From Casuarius casuarius (lineage: Eukaryota > Chordata > Aves > Casuariiformes > Casuariidae): a DNA stretch of 64,000 nucleotides. The stretch is from NCBI GenBank assembly GCA_003342895.1, contig PTFA01000042.1, forward strand, positions 4,343,423 to 4,407,422, in the 5' to 3' direction. The notes below the pieces were generated by a model. It did no database searches and was not told the origin of the DNA. It saw only the letters and a list, made by a program, of their open reading frames with translations. The position numbers and the translations under genes were made by a program. Shown piece after piece: positions 1 to 12,050 of the stretch; positions within the stretch are counted from its first letter, which is position 1, and the number at the start of each line of letters is the position of its first letter.

Positions 1-3000
1 AGAGGTTACTGAGGTAACTCCTCAAGCAAATAATCCCTGTCCCTCTGACTGTGCTCTCTCCTCTGGATTCCTGGTCATGTATCTGATCATGCATAGAAGT
101 GCAGACAGCACTGGTCCCTGGCTCAAATTAAGGACAGCCTTAAAGCACATGCTTTAAGTCAACAGGGATGGATTTAAGCATGTACCGAAGGGCTTTGTTG
201 AGTGAGAGTCTTAAGGAACAGAATGGCAAGTCATCTGCAGTAAAGTTACTTTTTTTTTTAACAGGGGAATGTTGTTGGCTTGGAAGGACCTTTCCCATAC
301 GTCTCAGAGACAGAGGACAGTTGGAAGAGGTATTTTAATGGTAAACCAAATGGAATTCAGCTTTTTAAAGCTTCTCTGTCTCCCCTTGTCATTTATTGAA
401 GAACTCATGCCATTTTTCAGTTGTCTGACAAATAAAGGGAAAGATTCAGCTTTAGCATCCTTCCAAGAGTCTTATTAAGTGCCACTGGTGTGGCACTCAT
501 CCACCAAATACCAGAATATCACTACTATCACACTACACTGCCATGGGGACAATATATATAAGGGATAGGTTGCTGAGACAAGTATTCAAATCATGTCTTG
601 ACCACACTGACTCCATTTAATGAGGAGTATTTATGGGCCAAGAGGATGGGTAGAGCTACTGAAATCTCCCCCTTGAGCCAGATATGTCCATTTCCTCTGG
701 CTCAGTTGATCAGTTTACGTAGATTTATATTGGTTGTTAAGATTTGAGATAGATTAGGAGGAAGAAATTCATTTGCGAAAACAAAAACTTAGCTTTGACT
801 CCACTTTTCCTACACTTTTCAGATCTGTGAGACCCTCTTGCTAATGGTTTGACAAGGCCTGAAGTCTAAGTGGAATAAGAGCTGAAGAAATCCTGTGTAT
901 CAAAGTTTCCAGTAATGACTAGTAAATAGGCAACATCTATTCTACAGGTAAATTCAGACATCTATGCAGAAAGCCAATAACACTGTGAGCAAGCAATTTG
1001 GGTTCAGACAACTCTGGTAGCTAAATGATGGGATATCTGCAGAGTAAAGAAATCTGCAGTTCTGCTGTAATATAGGATGGTCACTTAACTCTGGGATCAG
1101 TCAGGATGCTGGACTCCTCCTACTACAACCCTCAAAGCTAGTATCACAATATGATGTTGGGGTAAATACTTTACTCCATATAGCCAAGAAATCTTTTTAT
1201 GTCCAAGATTGTGATCCTGAAATTTTCTTTTATCATAGGTTTTTGTATATCATGATATGATATCTGTACCTATTGCAGTAATGTAAAATATTGACCCTCC
1301 TCCAGGCAATCACTTACAAGAGTTCTGCAAGCTGCAGAACTAACGAAGCCCAGTTTCTTATTTGGATTCTCTTCTGTCTGATCAAATGTATGTCCAGCTG
1401 AGGTTTTTTGTGTATTTGGGACATTCATAAACTTTCTTTCCCATGCTGATCCTCTGATGTCTAACATGGAATAAGCTAATACTTAAGACTTTCCTTCAGC
1501 AGCAGCAAAAGGGTCTTCTCTAGCCATTTATTTTAACACAACTTATAACAAATATTAATATAACTTTTTGAGCCAAATCTAGCTAAAAATGGATAGTAGG
1601 TTAAAAAGTTAGTGAATACAGAGAACTAAAAGACAAACTGCCAAAGACAAACGCACAAGTCCACTGAGATCTCACAAGCTTTGCTACCCTTAGAACCCAG
1701 ACTAAAAGCCCATGCAACTTTTCCTTTCATGTATCTTTAGTGTGGTATATCTAATTATTCAACCTTCTTTCAAACCATTAGACAGGACAGACACACTGTA
1801 AAGAACACTTGACTAGCATTTTTGGTAGTAGATAGCCATGGTTTAGTGTACCTGGGAATATAAGAAACTATAACATGCAAAGTATTTAGCAGTTCATGCA
1901 AATGGCTTTATCAGACATAATCATCTCCACGTTTGCTATTTTAGTCATGCCCAAAGATAAACACTCATTATCACTTCTCTGACATTTCTCTCCCTCAGGC
2001 AAGTATTATTTGGGAAGAAGTATGTTCCTTTTTCATTCTTTCCAGGTTTTTGTTTGCTGATTATTTTGCATTTTTATTTTAACTAACTGAATCATCAATA
2101 CAATTTTAAAAAGATATTTTGAAGTATCTGAGAACTATCTATCTCATTTACTTTGCTGTGCTTAGGTTTCATTATATGCAGAACACACTTATCAGACTGG
2201 CCACTCCTCTGGTTGAATCTGCCTGTCAAAATCAGCAAGTATGCTTTTCATTTTGCATTTTTGATTTGTATATTTTCATTATTTTAAACTCATACCACTA
2301 TAATGATACTTTAAAAAGAATAAATTAATAACAAGCCTATCAGTTCTGTGAACTGTCAAGATTCACATAAACAGATGTTTTCTATTTTCTTTAAGTTACA
2401 GTGTATTCACTATATTCATGAAGCTAAACTAAGAATAGCTGTTTAAGTGAGTCCATAAATGAAGATAAATCCTACACAGACAGCTTGTGCAGGATTATCT
2501 TCTCTTGTTGGTGTGGATGACTTTACTGAGAAGTAACTTGGGTCCTTACTGTATTCCTACATTTTCAGTTGCAAAACACTATCCCACTGCAGACTATTCC
2601 TGTAAAATTATTTGACAGATATAAAAATAAAAATGAAAATGTAAGAAAATCTGACAAAAATACAAAGACAAAATGAAAAGATCAGTATTTTTCTTTAGCT
2701 ACAGCTCTTATTAAACAATGCAACATACGCAGTCCTGCATAGCAGACCAGCTGCCTCCACAGTACCCAATGTAAGAAAATGTCCAACACTGAACAAATTG
2801 AAAAGGAGGGCAAAACTCCAGTTTCTGTTCTGCAGATCTATCAGAGAGCATGTTGGTGGTGCAAGGAGAGGCTGGAACTTGGAAGAACCTGTACGAATCA
2901 CCCCTTCACCTGCTATGCCCTGCCAGTCAGAAAAAAAGATTTTTTTCCCCTGTTGCTGGTTGTTAGAGAAATGCTGTACAACCCTGCCTGCAACTCCACT

Positions 3001-6000
3001 TTTCAGAACTGTCATTCTAGATGTCTTGGGAATCTCTGAATGGTTCTTCCAGAGCTGCTACAAAAAAGACGTGGCCAGTGGCTTGAGGGGGAGTTCGTGA
3101 AAACTAGCTGTACTGTTATACTGTACGTGACCTTTGTGTGCTACTTTACACTGTCATTAGGCACTCATTTATATAGCCACACTCACTTGGGTTATTTGAC
3201 ATCTAGTTTACATCTGATCTTGGATAACCAGAAATCTTGGCAACTGTAGAAGACTTCTAGCACTTCCAAGGTTAGACATCCATCTTTTGCTGTTTCTTGT
3301 TTCAGTTCATTTTTTTTCTTTACTACTTCTTATGCCATTAAACTGCTAAGAATTTCCTTATCCACTGGATTATTTTATCTTCCATCATTTACTGAGGCCT
3401 TGTGAGAGCATGCAGGATATCAGCACTGATTCTGTACCTGAAGTGCTCCTATGTCACGTTTGCAAAGAGATTAAGCATTTTATTGCATACATTTTTTACA
3501 CTGAAATGATGATTTATCTTACTTACACTTCTGCCTGATAACTTTTCTTCTCAGTTTATGATGGGAGAGGTAAGCTCTTCTTCCTCTGCAGTTGCTCTAG
3601 TGTTCTTCAGTCCCATATCGTACCCAATCAAGACTCCACCTGATTTATGTCAGCCTTTAAAAACAACAGGACCTTTTTAGTCTGTGGAGTCAGGACAGGG
3701 TTGTGCTGAGATCAGAGTTGCTCTTTCTAGGCAGAACCATGAACCTTTAGGTATCAGTTACAGGAGAAAGATTAATTATTCTGACAAATAAAGTGGCCAA
3801 GAATATGTAAGAGGTCCTTCAAAACAATAGTTCTGAGCCATGTCACTTAAATGACTATATTTGAATGCTAATACAATTCATACAGAAGATGCACATAATT
3901 GCTGAGATGTTTGAAGTACCCAGCCGAATCTAGGTGTCTGGAGAATTATGAAGAGCAGAGGATTCACAGGTTGGCTTCAGACTTGCATCCCACTTGGCTT
4001 TCTTTAGATGTGAGGTTAGTTCCAAACTCAGCTTGGTTGGGAAAAACACAGTGAAGGAAAACAGAAGTCCTGCATTTCCCCAGGCCCTTCAAATATCCAA
4101 GAAATATCCCTAGAAATAGAATGTGCACTGACACCTCTAAGTTCAAAATGACAGAGTAGAAAGAAGAAAGATCAGGTGTATTAAATTCACAAAAGCCATC
4201 ACTGTGATACAGCTCAGAAAAAGACAAATTCAAACAGAAGTTCCTGCCAGTAGAAAGAGTGAAGTATTAATGGTCCCATATTTGTATTAAAATCTCATCG
4301 TCACGCATTCACGTACAACTATGTCTATAAAAGTAACATTCAAATTAGAGCAGATGTGGAAAATGGCTACTAAGATAGCAAACCAAGAGCCTTTTCACCC
4401 AAAGAAACTGAGAGTGTTTTTTATTTATTCCAACAAAGTTAGAGCTAAGCAGAGAAAGGCATAAGCACATTCTATAAATAAATCAGAGAGGTATTTGAGC
4501 TACTGAAGCAAAGGATAGTGTTGACAAAAGAGTAAATACATATAAACTGGCCATGAGTGAATTTAACAAGGGAATAAAGTTGCTAATCATCAGAGAAGTG
4601 AAGTTCTTAAATAGCTTTCCAATAGAAGCAAAGATGGGTAGGTGGGCTTGGAAACTTCATTTCTAGATAACACACAATATATCTATGAAATCAACAGTCT
4701 GCAAGATCAGGCAAAACCTCATGATTCAAACAGTCCCTTTGGTTCCAAGTTCATATAGCCCTAAATTGGATAAACAGAAGTAGGAGAAAAATTGCAGGGC
4801 AGACTGGAGACCCCCGTCACATTCTGAGCAGATATTTTAGAGAAGTCAAAACAAAGCATCAGAAGCCCAGACATTACAAAGCACGCTAAGGCTGCTACTG
4901 TGGACAAGTGAAATGGGAAGAAAAGCTTCTATTTTCTGTAGTGAAAAGATCTTGTCTTCCCAGTATGTAACTGTGGAAAGCAGACAGGCTAACAGAGCAA
5001 AACTGATTAGAACATGGTAACCATTCAGGCTCTACCTTAATAACAAAGAAGTCTTTAAGAATTCCGCTGCATGTATTAAGATTTCTGCACAAAATATGCC
5101 ACATGCTTAAACAAACAGTCTCTTATTTTCTGCATGTTTTTTTTTCTCTACTGCACCTTAAAATAAATAGTGGGGGGTGGAATCTAATCTGGACTGAATG
5201 AGAGTGTTGCATTAGGGAAAATACTGAATGTTCCCATTTTTGAAGACTGCAATTATTAATAGACGGAGGTAATAAGAAAAAGAGAATTAGCTGCTTAATG
5301 TGGCTGCTCTGAGACTGGAAATTCTGGGCCAGAAAACACCAAGCACACAGAAAATGCCCCAGCATTTAGCATACTAGCAAAGCCTGGGATCTCAAGTGGC
5401 TGAAGACTAGACTGCAGGGGGAGGGGAGTCAGCAAGGTCACTGAACCTGTAATATATTGAACTGTGGCATCCAAGGTATCGCATGAACCAAATCCCTAGA
5501 GAAAGAGCGTTAGAAAACAGACTACATCTGTGTATGCACAAAGAGTGATGATCCTTGTCAGCCATGGTTTCCTGCAGGTATGTTCACTATGACAAGAGAT
5601 AAGGATTTGGTGAAGTTATACTGGTGAATATTTGCCCGATGTCTAACCAGAGCACATAAAGTGCAGGACATGTTCCAGTACAGTGCATAGGTTCCCTGCT
5701 GTGTGTCAGGAATCTAATTACGAGTAAAGCATGAGAAAAACAGGAGTCAAAACACAAAAGCCTTTCCCCTCTGTTACATGGACACAGTGGAGGAAGAGGA
5801 GTCCCTTGCAAGGGTGAATGAAGTAACCCTAGAATCTGAGAGAAGGTAACAGTGGCGCATCGAGAAACCTCTTGGAAGAACCTCTGTTCTCCACAGGGTG
5901 GGGCAAAGGAGCAAGCAGCCACCTCGCCCGGTCTTTCCGCTTTGCCTGAGGAAGGTCTCTGCAGAGCAGGGTCCACTGCCTCAGTGGCTGGCTCCCACAG

Positions 6001-6152
6001 TATGGTAGTCTTCTCACCCTCAACAAGCCCCTTGACAAGACCAAACCAGCAGCATCCCATGCCCAGACAGGGAGCTGCATATATTCCCACTCTGCCATCC
6101 TCACAAATCTAACCTGTGATCTCTAGGCACATTCCACTATTAAAACGTGAAA
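1..6152. other. Non-coding intergenic DNA
   Basis: AT-rich unique-looking sequence. Open frames are short, lack family motifs and often overlap on both strands. The longest is a 167-codon minus-strand frame at 5587-6090 with no domain, overlapped by frames on both strands. Nothing else is called. Confidence 0.7.
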
Positions 6153-6596
6153 CACAGAATCACAGAAGTGCTGAGGTCAGAAGGCACCTCTGAAAATCAT
6201 TTAGTCCAACCCCCCTGCTCAGAGCAGGGTCAGCTAGAGCAGGTTGCCTAGGACCCTGTCCAGATGGCTTTTGAATATCTCCAAGGATGGAGACTCCACA
6301 ACCTCTCTGGGCAACCTGTTCCACTGCTCAACTACCCTCACAGTAAAAAAGTTTTTTCTCATGTTGAAATGGAATTTCCCATATTTCAATTTGTGCTCTG
6401 AGAAGAGGCATAAATGAGACTGAGAAGAGTCTGGCTCCATCCTCTTTACTTCCTGCATCAGTATTTATATACATTGATAAGATCCCCTCTCCACAAGCCT
6501 TCTCTTCTCCAGGCTAAACAGTCCCAGCTCTCTCAGCCTCTATGTGTATGACAGATGCTACAAGCCCTTAACCATCTCAGTGGCCCCGTGGAACAG
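6153..6596 (-). mobile_element. CR1 LINE, 3' end, 5'-truncated
   Basis: The plus strand carries the reverse complement of the avian CR1 3' region. It starts at the terminal short repeat (cacagaatcacagaa), passes through TAGTCCAACCCCCCTGCTC and CTCTCTGGGCAACCTGTTCC, and runs on to CTTCTCTTCTCCAGGC. The minus-strand frame at 6234-6458 encodes the CR1 ORF2 C-terminus, recognisable from FFTVRVVEQWNRLPREVVES and SLEIFKSHLD. It stops matching around 6596, so nearly all of the reverse transcriptase is missing. This is an ordinary dead-on-arrival copy typical of target-primed reverse transcription. Confidence 0.93.
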
Positions 6597-7790
6597 ATTT
6601 GTTCACCTACTTAGTGCAACTCTGTAAAAGAGATAATAGATATAACATTATTTGCCACTTTTAATTTAAATGGGAAAAGGTTACGTCTTCTTATCCACTT
6701 TCCATTGTGACTATTGTTACAGATTACCATCAGGTTTTGCACTTTGAAGAGACAGCATATATTTACGAATAAATTCTCTTTGAGTGTTAACTTGTTATTG
6801 AAGGAATGACTGTTCTAATGGACATCTGAGTGAATCAAAATTAAAAGAAAGCACTATTCAAAATTCAGTTTTCAAGAGCAAGTTATCCCTCCGTGATCTA
6901 TTGCAATTGCCATTTCTTCTAAGGAAAACAGGTTCTATAATTAAGATGTGTTAATAAATCTCTGCTAAATGTAGTCTATGCAGAAATATTTCTCTCATTC
7001 TTTCACATCACTTGAACAGAGTTAAGAGCAAGTGTGCAGACATGACAGGGTTTGCAGATAATATGCAATGTTTTTAGAAAGAATTATGCTCATGTATTTG
7101 TGAATAGAGTATATGATGATTTTTGCCATTTGTGGGAGCACACATAAATGGAGACAAAGATTGTATTCTTCCTACTTCCTATGAAGTTTTGCATGAGGAA
7201 ACTAGTATACTACAAAGCACAATGTTTTTGAGTGAGCAAAATGACCAGATTTTGAGATGTACTAAGTATGTACTGAGAACAAACTGATGGATTTCTCATG
7301 CTTGTGGGAGTCTGACCACAGAAATTAAAGGTTAGTTAGTTTAAAAGAAGAAGGTGGGTGGTAAATCATTTTAGTTTTGGATAATGAGCCTTAGAAAGTA
7401 TCATTTGAAACATCACTGTGTATTTAGTCAGATTGTAGCTTAATAAGTTTAAATTTAATTGAGGTGATTAGAGTCAGGACTGCTGGGATAGCATAAATGG
7501 AAGGAAAGATTGGCTGAATATTCACTCAACAGTGTTTCTCTCAACCCACTCACAACCTATAATGAGTTAGTATCCCAGATCTGAGCACTCCAGAATGAAA
7601 AGCTGAGTCCAAGACCTTACTTCAAATTGATGAGATCATGAGTCGGGGCACAACTTTCAGAGGGCTCAGAACAACAGAGTTTGTGATTTTGTGAATGGAG
7701 GGATGGAATATAGGAATTCAGCGGAAGATCTCAACCAGCAGCTCCATACCTGCTCTGCCCCATTGCAGGAAGCCAGTTTCAGTGTTACCA
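6597..7790. other. Non-coding spacer between two CR1 copies
   Basis: AT-rich sequence with no open frame of note and no repeat that I recognise. Confidence 0.7.
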
Positions 7791-8545
7791 GCACAGAATC
7801 ACTGAATAGCTGAGGTTGGAAGGCACCTCTGGAGATCATCTAGTCCAACCCCACTGCTCAAGCACATTATCCAGGATTGTGCCCAGATGGCTTTTGAATA
7901 TCTCCAAGGATGGAGACTCCACAGCCTCTCTGGGCAACCTGCTCCAGTGCTTGGTCACCCTCACAGTGAAGAAGTGTTTTCATATGTTCAAGTGGAATTT
8001 CCTGTGTTTCAATTTGTGCCCACTGGCTTTCGTCCTGTCAGTGGGCACCGCTGAGAAAAGTCTGGCCCCGTCTTCCTTACACCCTCCCTTCAGATATTTA
8101 TACACATTGAGGAGATCTCCCTGAGCCTTCTCTTCTCCAGGCTGAACAGTTCCAGCTCTCTCAGCCTTTCTTTATATGAGAGATGCTCCAGTCCCTTAAT
8201 CATTTCAGTAGCCCTTTGCTGGACTTGCTCCAGTAGCTCCATGTCTCTCTTGTACTGGGGAGCCCAGAACTGGACCCAGAGCTCCAAATGCGTCTCACCA
8301 GTGCTGAACAGAGGGGAAGGATCACTTCCCTTGACCTGCTGGCAATGCTGTTCCTAATGCAACCCAGGATACCATTGGCCTTCTTTGCCACAAGGGCACA
8401 TTGTTGGCCCATAGTCAACTTGTTGTCCACCAAGACTCCCACATCCTTCTCTGCAAAGCTGCTTTCCGGCATGTCGGCCCCCAGCATGTACTGGATCTCA
8501 CAGAGATCCTGGATGCTCAGGAGAACTCTCCAGGCCCTTTATACT
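7791..8545 (-). mobile_element. CR1 LINE, 3' end with reverse-transcriptase C-terminus, broken
   Basis: This is a second CR1 copy in the same orientation, about 1.2 kb from the first. Its 3' end is at the left (gcacagaatcactgaatagc). Minus-strand frames encode the thumb and C-terminal part of CR1 ORF2: [20 protein letters not shown] and KKANGILGC at 8200-8487, then [18 protein letters not shown] at 8090-8287. The two frames are offset by a frameshift near 8285. The catalytic reverse-transcriptase core and endonuclease domain are absent, so this is an inactive fossil. It resembles the copy at 6153 closely enough in shared blocks to suggest the same or a related subfamily. Confidence 0.94.
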
Positions 8546-9039
8546 AGCACAGAGGATCCTGACATTCAGATTGATGTTGAAATCAATAGGATTAGTATGA
8601 AAGATTACACATTTCTTCCTTGTAGGTGATCCTGCCTGTAAAAAAGAATCCCACCTGGCCTTGCTCCCCTTCCTTATCCTCTTACTTATGTCAAGTTATT
8701 TCCACACGAAAGCAGCCCCACTTGGTGGTTTGAGGTAGGTACCTCAATCAGTTTCAAATAAAGTTGAAGGTCTGCCTCAAGTCTGTTTTGCTGCCAAACA
8801 AGTATCTATGCTTTAATCATGAAATCTGACAATCCTGGATTGATGGTCCCATGGTACTACACTGTACTATAAGTAATGTACAGCACAACCCCATATGAAG
8901 TATTGCATTTTATATATATGGCATATAAGCAGAAGAAGGTGATGTTTTTATGAAAGAAGGATTTCCAAGTGTACACATTTAAGGGAAACTTAGTTCAAAA
9001 CTAAAAGAGAAATCATTAGAAAATCTGAGAACTCCCTAA

Positions 9040-9054
9040 TGAGTCAGAGGAAGT
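9040..9054 (+). promoter_or_regulatory. AP-1/ETS composite motif
   Basis: A consensus AP-1 site TGAGTCA (9040-9046) abuts an ETS-type AGAGGAAGT (9046-9054). Such pairs form Ras-responsive composite elements bound jointly by ETS and AP-1 factors. A single composite in AT-rich DNA can occur by chance, and the distance to ETS2 is about 50 kb. Confidence 0.3.
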
Positions 9055-9528
9055 AACTAAAATAGGTGTTCAGAAAAAAATCTTAGAATGTTCTTTTGAT
9101 GCCTCAAGGATTCTTTGATCTGTTGAGAACTTTGTTGTAACAGAACTGAACAAGGTAATGTTAAAAGGAGGGAAACCTCTCCTGTTCAGAAAGCAGTTTA
9201 TGAATAAAGAGAAGCTAAGCTTTTTTCTTTTGCTATATGTTACATGTCTGAAAATTTGATCAATATAATCACCAGCTTATTTCTGAAGAGTAGAAGCAGA
9301 CTGTAAAATCTGTCATTCGTTGGTAGCACTTTTAAGAAATCAGGCAGTTATTAATATCCCTGTAAAATCTACTTGACAGTTTTGCCTTTTTGAACTTATT
9401 CTATGGGAACCAAATAGTTGAAGAGCCTAATTCAGAATTTTACACAGTGATATCTAACAATGAATTTTGACTTAATAAAAAGGAAACAGAGAGACAACTC
9501 TGGCAAATTAACTACTGAGTTTGTCTCA

Positions 9529-9532
9529 TGCG

Positions 9533-9563
<31 letters not shown>

Positions 9564-9564
9564 A
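9529..9564. repeat. (CG)n(CA)n alternating purine-pyrimidine microsatellite
   Basis: About five CG dinucleotides are followed without a break by twelve CA dinucleotides (9541-9564). Alternating CG and CA tracts are the classic Z-DNA-forming sequence. The locus is likely polymorphic. Confidence 0.95.
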
Positions 9565-10899
9565 GCCCTACATATATTTCATTGCGACTTGGAAGATCAT
9601 GTAATAATCATGTAATAATTGCATATCCACATACAGTCAAGCATCATATCCTTCACTAAACTTGCCATGTGATATTTTAAGAAATGCTAAATAATATTTT
9701 AGCTCCTGTAAATAATTGCTGCCTGCCCAATTGTAGTTAAAACAAGACTAGCACCTTATTACTGTTAAGCAGAGTACTAGAATGAGTCAAGAGACTCAAG
9801 TTTTATTTCCCTCTTTGACACAGAATATATGATCTGCAGTTCACTTTATCTTTTTGCATCTCTGTATTCCCAACTATAACCCAGAGATACTGTTTTCCCA
9901 CATCTATAAGGGACTTTCTTCACAATAGGTGGAAATTGTGACCTAAGGGCTCTGTATTTTTATTCCACAATGTATTTTATTCCACAGTAAGCATCTATAG
10001 AAGAGTAATAACTAAACAATTGCTAATTCTGTAACCACTGTATAAAGATGAAAGCTCAATTTGCAGTCCACTGAAAGCTTTCTAAGTAAATTACAAAGAG
10101 TTGTAAACTGGAGGTGACTCTATGGTAAAATGTTAAACCGTCAACAGTCTCAAACCTAGCCTGGCTTGATTTTTCTCACTTTTACTGCCACTATGGTAAC
10201 TTATATACAAAAAGAGAAATGGCATATGCCTAACGGTTCTTGTTACTTTTCCAAAATGATGTCAGCTGGAGAGAAAAAAACCCAACCCCCAAAGGAACCT
10301 ATTTCAGTTGAGTTATTTCATAGTTGAGCTTTTGCAGAGAGTGAATTTGTACCTGTTGGTTTGTTCTGTTGCTGCAGTGGTTTACAATGCTGAGGGGGCA
10401 ATCTGGGTGTTCTGCAGCCTGAAAAAATTTATGAAAGACATTTTAACACAGGCTTCCAGCAAAAGCAAGGGAGAAGATTCAATACACAACAAGGTCCTAC
10501 TTTCCAGTGTTGTTCTGGGTCCAGGACCGAACCTCTGAAACATTGCAGTCAAAAAATAACTTTCACATTACTTTGTCATCTGCCCTGCCAGTATATTGCC
10601 AATCTGAATACACAGGGGTGCAACTGGTGCCTTTATCACCTAGTCCACTGTACAATTTTATGCCCTGGCAGTCCTCTAAGTTCTGTTCCTTTTTCTGGAG
10701 CTAAAAGAAATTTGATGTTGGCCCAGGTGTTGGAACATTACACAATTAATTATAAAGAGATGCTCACGAAAACCTTTTACATCTCAGGATCCTTTACCCT
10801 CTTTCCTACCAAGAACTACTGGAAGGAATGTTAACAGGACAACAGAAAATATTTTGTCATGAACATGGAGTGAACGCAGTCTGTTTCTACAAACACGTG

Positions 10900-10925
10900 T
10901 TCTGCTCTTTAGTTCTGCTCTTTAG
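10900..10925 (+). repeat. Perfect 13-bp tandem duplication
   Basis: TTCTGCTCTTTAG occurs twice in succession without mismatch. It is a replication-slippage scar with no evident function. Confidence 0.9.
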
Positions 10926-12025
10926 CAGTTCCTTCACATTTAATTTATGCAGTATTCAGCAAACTTACTCAATTTTATTTCCCTTCTCTGCTTTGATCAC
11001 AGAATGTTCTCAAAGAATATTCCATGTGCACTATTCACACAAGTGCCTTCATTTAATTGCACAGGTAATTCACTGCATGTGCTTACTAGGCTGGAGGAGC
11101 ACAGGAAAATTTCTGGCATGAATACTCATATGTGAATGGAAAACTGGGAAGTGATGAATGAAGCATTTTCTATTAAGTTCGTACAACCACAGACACTGTG
11201 GGCACAACCAGGAACAACAACGATGTATGCAGCTTAGAAATCTGATTTCCATGAAATTGCGCCAGTGAAAATTAGTCACTTAAAACTCTCTCTCTCAAAA
11301 AAAAAAAACACCAAAAAAGGCACAAAGAGAGCCAGAATGAATTCATTTGCAAACCGCAGAAGAACATTGAAGATAATTGCAGCATTTTGTAACACCTATT
11401 CTAGCATCTGTTATTCTATTCCATTATGTCTATTGCTGATGTTAAGTATCAAAATGCCAAACACCTCCAGGAATCAGTGTTTTACTGCTAAATGGTTTAC
11501 CATGATATGAACATAGCTCAGATGATCACAATATGAGGCTGGAAAGCAGCACACTAAAACGTATAAGAATACATTGTAGAGACAAAGCTGTGCTGGAGAG
11601 GCAAATTGAAAAGATGCCTCTCTGCAACAGTCTGGAACAATTTTCAACGTGCCATTGCTATTTAGATAACATTCTGACAGGCACTTTACAAATTACTAGG
11701 AATTTATGGGCCAGATCGTGACACCGTTACTCATGCTGAAAAAGAGCATATAACGGGAGTAGCCCTACTAAAGTCAGCAGACTACCAGACCTTAAGTCAC
11801 GAGCTAGGGTTTTGCAGCCTAGCTCAACACTGTTACTGTGCAGATAATCTAGGAACCCACAGATACGCAGTCAGGTTTTGCAGCAAAGGTACACAACAAA
11901 TCTGAAAAAATGCTTTCCAGCAGTACAGTGGGCTAGGAGGAGGAGGGGCAGGGAGAGGAGCTGTAGGCTCTTCTAATGCTTTGTTCGCCTTCCTGGCTCC
12001 ACTCTTAAAAAAATAAGCATCTCAA

Positions 12026-12050
12026 GGGATCTGGGGGTGGGGGATGGGGG
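12026..12050 (+). repeat. G-quadruplex-forming motif
   Basis: Four G runs with short loops: GGG-ATCT-GGGGG-T-GGGGG-AT-GGGGG. It follows a purine-rich stretch at 11934-11967, giving strong local G/C strand asymmetry in otherwise AT-rich DNA. Confidence 0.75.

Larger units (their letters stand above)
8546..12025. other. Non-coding intergenic DNA
   Basis: Contains the AP-1/ETS composite (9040), the CG/CA microsatellite (9529), an 11-bp duplication ATCATGTAATA at 9597-9618 and the 13-bp duplication at 10900. No gene is visible. Confidence 0.7.

Noticed and set aside
5587..6112. 167-codon minus-strand frame and overlapping frames
   Set aside because: No domain, signal peptide or homology recognised. 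Frames overlap on both strands, consistent with chance.
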